A stretch of DNA of 10,564 nt, taken from JBEKZQ01 sp049509675 (GTDB taxonomy: Bacteria; Planctomycetota; Planctomycetia; Pirellulales; Thermoguttaceae). Shown one piece after another: positions 6,462 through 10,564 of this stretch; positions within the stretch are counted from its first letter, which is position 1, and every line of letters begins with the position of its first letter. The notes below the pieces were generated by a model. The model was given only the letters and a program-made list of their open reading frames with translations, had not been told where the DNA came from and ran no database searches. The stretch lies in NCBI GenBank assembly GCA_049509675.1, contig JBEKZQ010000212.1:1-10564 (forward strand), in the 5' to 3' direction. The position numbers and the translations under genes were made by a program.

Positions 6462-6635
6462 GTGGTTCTGTTGACGTTCACGATCGCGATTCTGAACCTT
6501 TGCCTGGGCTATGCCTTGGCCGTTTACCTGGGCTTTGGGCCGCCGAGTCTGGCCGAGGGACTTGGAGCCGTGGCCGGCCTGGGCCGCCTGGAGAGTAACG
6601 CTGGCAGCGCGCTGAGCGGCAAAAACGCGCCGTGA
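6462..6635 (+). CDS. Small single-span membrane protein (57 aa), hypothetical
   Basis: A short frame starting at GTG 6462-6464, with GGAG at 6450-6453 giving an 8-base spacing, and ending in TGA at 6633-6635. The predicted peptide has one strong membrane helix (about residues 2-24: LLTFTIAILNLCLGYALAVY in its core), then a Gly/Ala-rich tail with GFGPPSLAEGLGAVAGLG (24-41). Codon choice is GC-rich at third positions like the neighbouring genes, and I find it more gene-like than the surrounding shadow frames. It is convergent with the SGNH gene, whose stop lies 6 bases beyond this one. The helix resembles the N-terminal anchors of some planctomycete signalling proteins, so it may be a truncated 5' end of a longer gene. 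This is an impression, and I assign no function. Confidence 0.5.
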   Translation: MVLLTFTIAILNLCLGYALAVYLGFGPPSLAEGLGAVAGLGRLESNAGSALSGKNAP

Positions 6636-6641
6636 AATAGG

Positions 6642-8477
6642 CTAATGGGCCCGAGGCGCGGAGGTCGCGGCCGGCCGGGATTCGATCCGTCCCGTCGATT
6701 GGCGGGCCAGCCGCACATTGTCGAAGAACAACGTCAGCGGTTTGGGGCTGTCGCCCTGGTCCAGGAAGAAGACGAACAGCGTGAGTTGCCGCGCATTGAG
6801 ATACTCCGGTTTGTCGCTCTTCTGCGTGGCATAGCGGGGCAGCCTCGTGTAGTCGACGTCGATGGTGTTCATGCCCGGCTTCACGGTCACGGAGCCGTTG
6901 TACCGCAGGTTGTAGTTGGTGGCTTGCGGGTCGCGGACGAGTAGTTGCACGTCGACGTCCTTCTGCTGGGGATTGAAGACGTCGACCAGAACCCGCGAGT
7001 TCTCGTGCAGCAGGCGCAGGGCCGCGCCGTCCTCGAGCGAGAACCCGGGGTACTCTTTCTCCTTGCTGACGAGGCGCAGGCTGTAGTCGCCGTCGGAGGC
7101 ATGCTCCTTGACCACCTGGCCCGCACCGTGATCGACGAGGTCTTCCAGGCCGGGCTCGAAGCTGGAAAGCGGCGTTTCGCCGCCGGCACTGCGGCGGACG
7201 ACGGCCGATTTCATCCAGGAAGCGCCGGCCGCGGCGGTCAAGTCGCCCGCCCCGCCGCTGCCGATGGCCTGGAAGACCGCGCTGGCGATCAGCGCATGGC
7301 CGCCGGGCCCGAGATGTACGTTGTCCCACACCCAATACTGGCGTTTGAGGGCCTCTTCGCGCGAGCCGGCCTTGTGGAAGGCGGTGGCCGCGTCGACGAA
7401 GCCGGTCTTGCGCTGGCGGGCCGCTTCAAAAGCCGCCCGGCACAACTCGTTGCGGGTCTCCCACGCCGCGAAGCCGGGGCAAGTCGTCATCACCAGCACC
7501 TCGGCCTGACCCTTGGTGGCGCGGCGCACCCGGTCGATCGCCATTTCCAGGTACTGCTGGTAACGCTCGCCGCGCACGCCGCTGTCCCAGTCGTTGCCGC
7601 CGAACCAGATCGCGACCAGGTCCGGCGACGGCGCTTCCTGCAGCCAGCGCGGCATGAGGATCACGTTTTGGCTCAGCGTCGTTCCGCCGATGGCCGGGTT
7701 CACCAGCGTCACTTCCCCGCCATAAGCCTTCTTGAGCTGCGCAACCAACTCTTCGGCCCAGACCCGCTCGCGGTTGGCCCAGTGATGCTTGTCGGTCAAC
7801 GAATCGCCCATGGTGACGATGGTCACCGGCTTGCGGGCTTTGAGCTTCGCCAGGAGCCGCGGCAGCCCCGGCTCCTTGGGCACGTAGTCGGTCGCGTCGC
7901 GGTCGATGTGTTTCTCCAGGGCCATCCGCTCGATGGTGAACGAGCAGGCCGGGAACTCGCGCCAGTAGAACCACTTGCCCACCCAGACGTTGCGAAACCG
8001 GTTGGGAGCATAGCCCTGCCTGGCGTCGACCGGCGCGCCGGAAAGTTCGGGGATCAAGTCGCTCCAGGGCACCGTGACCTTGACCCAATCCTTGGATTGG
8101 ATCGGGAAGCAGTAGCCGTAGCGCTGGCCGAAGTCATCGCCGTCGATGAACTCCAGTCCGCCGCAACTCTTGGAACCGTCGCCCCTGAGCCAGAAGCTGA
8201 ATCCGTCGCACTGGTCCCAATCGTCCTTGGGGTTCACCCAAGCGGTGAAGAACTGGGGGGTGGCGGACTCGACCAGGGTGAACTTGCAGGCTTTGCCGAA
8301 CTGGCCGTCGACGAGTTCCACCGTGCCGGCCGGGACTTTCTTATTGTCCTTGGTGGTCACTTCGCTCGGTTTGTGCAACACGCGGCTCAAATCGCACAGC
8401 AGCGGCTGCGGCGTCTGGCCCCAGGCCGTCGAGGCGGACACCAGAGCGGTCATGATGAATACCCACGGACGCGTCAT
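6642..8477 (-). CDS. Secreted SGNH/GDSL hydrolase with N- and C-terminal accessory domains
   Basis: A 611-aa exported protein. Residues 1-20 are a Sec signal peptide (cleavage probably after AWG). About 25-190 form a beta-sandwich, carbohydrate-binding-like region (WDQCDGFSFWLRGDGS, 87-102; FIDGDDFGQRYGYCFP, 110-125). The catalytic SGNH domain spans about 215-410: block I GDSLT with nucleophile Ser226, block II around Gly264 (NPAIGGTTLSQN), block III FGGNDWD with Asn295, and block V DNVHLGPGGHAL with Asp385 and His388. About 435-592 is a second beta-rich domain. Such proteins usually remove acetyl or acyl groups from polysaccharides outside the cytoplasm, but the substrate cannot be read here. 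The frame runs upstream to 8585, yet that extension is a palindromic repeat. ATG 8475-8477 has an AGGAG seven bases upstream and starts the signal peptide. Confidence 0.88.
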   Translation of the reverse strand: MTRPWVFIMTALVSASTAWGQTPQPLLCDLSRVLHKPSEVTTKDNKKVPAGTVELVDGQFGKACKFTLVESATPQFFTAWVNPKDDWDQCDGFSFWLRGDGSKSCGGLEFIDGDDFGQRYGYCFPIQSKDWVKVTVPWSDLIPELSGAPVDARQGYAPNRFRNVWVGKWFYWREFPACSFTIERMALEKHIDRDATDYVPKEPGLPRLLAKLKARKPVTIVTMGDSLTDKHHWANRERVWAEELVAQLKKAYGGEVTLVNPAIGGTTLSQNVILMPRWLQEAPSPDLVAIWFGGNDWDSGVRGERYQQYLEMAIDRVRRATKGQAEVLVMTTCPGFAAWETRNELCRAAFEAARQRKTGFVDAATAFHKAGSREEALKRQYWVWDNVHLGPGGHALIASAVFQAIGSGGAGDLTAAAGASWMKSAVVRRSAGGETPLSSFEPGLEDLVDHGAGQVVKEHASDGDYSLRLVSKEKEYPGFSLEDGAALRLLHENSRVLVDVFNPQQKDVDVQLLVRDPQATNYNLRYNGSVTVKPGMNTIDVDYTRLPRYATQKSDKPEYLNARQLTLFVFFLDQGDSPKPLTLFFDNVRLARQSTGRIESRPAATSAPRAH

Positions 8478-8537
8478 TTCGAGTCTCCTGGTGAAAAATA
8501 CTAAGGAGCCGTTAGATAATAACCTGGCCAGTTGCCC

Positions 8538-8595
8538 GTAGGACGGATTGCCAATCCGTCCCTGTTCTGCGGGACGGATTGGCAATCCGTCCTAC
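8538..8595. repeat. 58-bp double palindrome (RIGNPS-type repeat)
   Basis: Two 25-bp arms (8538-8562 and 8571-8595) are exact reverse complements around an 8-base loop, so the whole can fold into one long hairpin. Each arm is itself nearly self-complementary around GGACGGATT...AATCCGTCC. The same unit occurs once more at 9976-10002. In one frame it reads GRIGNPS, a string that creates false N-terminal extensions, as it does for the SGNH gene. It lies between the TIM-barrel and SGNH genes, both on the minus strand, and could slow or end read-through. It directly touches the second 118-bp element. Confidence 0.85.
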
Positions 8596-8712
8596 TGGTC
8601 TGTCCATTTCGACATTACCGGTTGGGTGCCACTGCTGGCTTGCCCAGCAGTGTTGGAAACACGGTTGGACAAGCCAACCGTGGCACCCGTAAACTCAAGT
8701 TGGACAGACCAC
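8595..8712. mobile_element. 118-bp MITE-like element, copy 2
   Basis: It has the same length as the copy at 6310-6427, in the same orientation, and differs at three positions: the outermost left base (C instead of G), 8653 and 8694. The last two lie outside the internal 9-bp stems, so both hairpins are intact. TA flanks both ends (8593-8594 and 8713-8714). The left end coincides with the right end of the double palindrome. Removing the element plus one TA leaves that palindrome complete, as expected if this copy inserted at its TA. Confidence 0.75.
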
Positions 8713-8747
8713 TACGATGATTTATCAGCTTATTGTGTTAAGGGCTC

Positions 8748-9752
8748 CTAAGCCGCGGCTGCCGCGCGTGCAATCTTCTTTCGCAGAAAAGCCACGCAAC
8801 CAGGCACCTGAGCCTCGCTCAGTCCGTGCAGCAAGAGCGGGCCCTTGAAGCCATACGCTTGCAACAACGAGATATAGCGATCGTAATCGAGCTTTCCGTA
8901 GCCCGCCGGCTCGTGTCCCGCGTCGCCGTCGTGGCTGAGGTCCTTGGCATGTGCCATGACGATGTCCTTGCCCACCAGCGCGAACGCCTGATCCAGCACG
9001 TCGCTCATGCGCGCCAATTCACCGGCGTGAAAGAGATTCGCGGCATCCATCGTGACCTTTAAGTGCGGGGAACCGATCTCGTCCAGTAGTCGTCGAGCCT
9101 TCTTCGCCGAATCGACCACGTTATTGACCTCCGGCTCGAAGGCCAAGGTCACGCCGAAAGGCTTGGCGACGTCAACCGCGGCGCGAATGCAGGCAACCAT
9201 GTCGCGCCAGGCCCCCGGCGAATCGTTGTCGGGATGACGTCGCCACATGTTGCCGCGATCGCGCGTGCCCGTGCAGATGTGAATCTTCGACGTGCCCAAC
9301 GGCTTGCAAACCGCGGCCAGCACTCCCAGTCGCCGCACGCCCGCGCGGCGATGTTCGGCATCGGGATGGGTCATGTTGAAAGTGCCTTGGACGGAAGCGA
9401 TCTCGATCCCGCGCACAACCGCCTCGTGGCGAATCCGCTCGGCAGTTTCCGGGGCGATCTTCTCGGGCATATCTGGCATGCCGGCGCAATCCATGCTCAG
9501 TTGCACGCAATCCAGCCCGCAAGCCTTCACGGCATCGAACCGCGCCTCCAGCGTCGTGCGCGAGAACGTTCCCATGAGGATGCCGATTTGCATGAGCGGG
9601 GCATCCTTCTTGGCGGGCTGGTTGTTGGGTGAGGGCAGCGGTTCGGCCCGTGCGAACTTGGCCAAAGTCGTCCCGACCGTCAGAGCGCCTGCCGCCTTGA
9701 GCAAACGGCGGCGAGACCAGAGCGCGGCATTTTCGCGGATTTCATGGAACAT
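8748..9752 (-). CDS. Tat-exported sugar phosphate isomerase/epimerase-like TIM barrel protein
   Basis: A 334-aa protein of the AP endonuclease 2/xylose isomerase-like TIM barrel family. The N-terminus has a twin-arginine signal (SRRRLLKAAGALTVGTTLA, 13-31) with cleavage probable near ARA-EP (about 35-37). The barrel starts at MQIGILMGTF (54-63). The putative metal ligands of the family are in place: Glu206 in AFEPE, Asp236 in VTMDAANLFH, His268 in MAHAKD and Glu313 in LSEAQ. Relatives isomerise or epimerise sugars or inositols, and many exported planctomycete paralogues have no known substrate. ATG 9750-9752 gives a complete Tat signal, although no strong ribosome binding site precedes it. 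The SGNH gene lies 270 bases downstream on the same strand, separated by two repeats, so co-transcription is uncertain. Confidence 0.88.
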   Translation of the reverse strand: MFHEIRENAALWSRRRLLKAAGALTVGTTLAKFARAEPLPSPNNQPAKKDAPLMQIGILMGTFSRTTLEARFDAVKACGLDCVQLSMDCAGMPDMPEKIAPETAERIRHEAVVRGIEIASVQGTFNMTHPDAEHRRAGVRRLGVLAAVCKPLGTSKIHICTGTRDRGNMWRRHPDNDSPGAWRDMVACIRAAVDVAKPFGVTLAFEPEVNNVVDSAKKARRLLDEIGSPHLKVTMDAANLFHAGELARMSDVLDQAFALVGKDIVMAHAKDLSHDGDAGHEPAGYGKLDYDRYISLLQAYGFKGPLLLHGLSEAQVPGCVAFLRKKIARAAAAA

Positions 9753-9893
9753 AGAACACCAATGGAGTGAAGTTTACAGGTTGCAGGCAGTTGGCACGAA
9801 TCGTTGCACGGCCTTCACAAGGCACATACAGGTTAACGTTGCAGCCCGCCCGCCACAAGCATTTCTTGGAATTTACCGCAAGCCACAAGAAAA

Positions 9894-9971
9894 GTAGCAG
9901 GCACCGGGCACCATGCGCAGCATGGTCGGTGTGCCGCAGCTAGCGGACGGCATACGGAGTGTGCCTGCTAC
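9894..9971. repeat. 78-bp element with 11-bp terminal inverted repeats
   Basis: Perfect terminal inverted repeats GTAGCAGGCAC (9894-9904) and GTGCCTGCTAC (9961-9971) enclose two smaller hairpins: CCATGC/GCATGG with a 3-base loop, and TGCCG/CGGCA. It has no coding potential, and no target duplication is evident. It belongs to the class of small palindromic intergenic repeats common in planctomycete genomes (family assignment by impression). Only one copy is in this window. Confidence 0.7.
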
Positions 9972-9975
9972 CTTC

Positions 9976-10002
9976 GTAGGACGGATTGGCAATCCGTCCT
10001 AC
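9976..10002. repeat. 27-bp palindrome, single unit of the RIGNPS-type repeat
   Basis: Two 12-bp arms (GTAGGACGGATT / AATCCGTCCTAC) surround a 3-base GGC loop. It is the same unit as the right arm of the double palindrome at 8538-8595. Only 4 bases separate it from the 78-bp element. It could act as a bidirectional hairpin, but it sits upstream rather than downstream of both flanking genes, so a terminator role is unlikely. Confidence 0.8.
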
Positions 10003-10108
10003 AATGAAGGGGAACTCCCGGCCCTGCCCGGGGTTCAATAGAGCGAGAGGGCGCGTCCCGCTGCACCGATATGGGTGGGCTTATATAACACTGGAGTGCG
10101 TGAGAATT

Positions 10109-10564
10109 ATGGCCCTATCGCTGCTTGCTGCAGTTCTGCTGGTGACCGCCGCAGCTCTGCCCGCCGGGGCTGAGAAACCGGTCGCATCAATCTTCGAGAG
10201 CCGTGCCGATCTCACTCCGCAGGGCGAAATCGACAAGCGGGTTTTCGCGCAGCTCGAGCGACTTGGCATCCCGCCCGCCAATCTGTCGTCCGACGGCGTG
10301 TTTGTCCGCCGGGTTTATCTGGATGCGATCGGCACGCTGCCCACGGCGAAAGAGGCGCGCGAGTTTCTCAGCAATTCGGCCCCGAACAAACGAACCGAGC
10401 TGATCGAGCGGCTGTTGGCCCGCAACGAATTCGCTGACTACTGGGCCATGAAATGGGGCGACCTGTTGCGGATCAAGGCCGAGTTTCCCATCAACTTGTG
10501 GCCCAACGCGGCACAGGCCTACCACCGCTGGGTTCGTACGAGCATCAAGGAGAACCGGCCTTAC
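10109..10564 (+). CDS. DUF1549 (PSCyt2) domain protein, 5' part, runs off the window
   Basis: The first 152 codons of a longer gene are present. Residues 1-21 are a signal peptide (cleavage near AGA-EK). The rest is the start of a DUF1549 domain, with IDKRVFAQLERLGIPPA (41-57), the hallmark FVRRVYLDAIGTLPT (65-79) and FADYWAMKWGDLL (108-120). In planctomycetes this domain usually continues into DUF1553, sometimes with a cytochrome c or concanavalin-like domain, and the gene is often followed by a DUF1501 gene. The function is unknown; a periplasmic role in polymer breakdown has been suggested. I use ATG 10109-10111 as the start. An in-frame GTG at 10100 would add a positive N-terminal residue (MRI), but it lies only 3 bases after the GGAG at 10093-10096, so the choice is open. 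Confidence 0.85.
   Translation, partial: MALSLLAAVLLVTAAALPAGAEKPVASIFESRADLTPQGEIDKRVFAQLERLGIPPANLSSDGVFVRRVYLDAIGTLPTAKEAREFLSNSAPNKRTELIERLLARNEFADYWAMKWGDLLRIKAEFPINLWPNAAQAYHRWVRTSIKENRPY

Larger units (their letters stand above)
9753..10108. other. Intergenic region with repeats between divergent genes
   Basis: This stretch separates the TIM-barrel gene (minus) from the DUF1549 gene (plus) and so should hold both promoters. I see no gene. The left part (9753-9893) shows nothing I recognise. The middle holds the 78-bp element and the 27-bp palindrome, listed separately. A TATATAAC stretch at 10083-10090 lies just before the DUF1549 start and could be a -10 region, but no matching -35 is evident. 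Confidence 0.5.

Noticed and set aside
6945..8504. Long open frame (519 codons) on the plus strand opposite the SGNH gene
   Set aside because: A high-GC shadow frame. The minus strand has a signal peptide, full SGNH motifs and a ribosome binding site; the plus translation shows no family motif.
8478..8585. N-terminal extension of the SGNH protein to 8585
   Set aside because: The extra codons are the palindromic repeat (reading RIGNPSYG) and precede a proper signal peptide with its own ribosome binding site at 8477.
8538..10002. Repeated palindromes as a CRISPR array
   Set aside because: The units are few, irregularly spaced, of different families, and have no spacer-sized uniform intervals or cas genes.

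Overview
The window looks like a chromosomal piece from a high-GC planctomycete, probably of the Pirellulales type. The basis is a secreted DUF1549-family protein at the right edge, a Tat-exported sugar-isomerase-like TIM barrel, a secreted SGNH hydrolase with flanking beta-sandwich regions, and many short palindromic intergenic repeats. Most genes lie on the minus strand. The taxonomic call is an inference from gene content, not from a marker gene.

Layout, left to right. (1) 64-2011, minus: a two- or three-gene overlapping module. It holds an SMC/OLD-like AAA ATPase and a DUF4276 (TOPRIM-like) partner joined by an ATGA stop/start overlap, with a doubtful 68-aa ORF upstream that also overlaps by ATGA. 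The module is visibly less GC-rich than its neighbours and is a candidate defence cassette. (2) 2046-2426, minus: the C-terminal quarter of hemL only, with no catalytic lysine region, read as a gene remnant. (3) 2505-6120, minus: a polar-amino-acid-type ABC importer, made of a fused binding-protein/permease polypeptide and an ATPase that overlap by ATGA, preceded by a GT87-like membrane glycosyltransferase. (4) 6310-6427: a 118-bp non-coding MITE-like element. A short unlisted ORF (57 aa, plus strand, one membrane helix, good ribosome binding site) follows at 6462-6635. (5) 6642-8477, minus: a secreted SGNH/GDSL esterase-like protein of 611 aa. (6) 8538-8712: a 58-bp double palindrome immediately followed by a second copy of the 118-bp element. 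(7) 8748-9752, minus: a Tat-exported sugar phosphate isomerase/epimerase-like protein. (8) 9753-10108: an intergenic stretch with a 78-bp inverted-repeat element and a 27-bp palindrome. (9) 10109 to the edge, plus: the start of a DUF1549 protein.

Functionally, the ABC importer is a self-contained uptake unit. The SGNH hydrolase and TIM barrel are neighbouring exported proteins that fit the polysaccharide and sugar turnover typical of planctomycetes, although nothing in the sequence fixes their substrates. The points most worth a second look are the ATPase/DUF4276 module, including a His-to-Leu change where the ATPase family usually has its switch histidine, and the pair of 118-bp TA-flanked elements, one of which appears to have inserted into the other repeat family.
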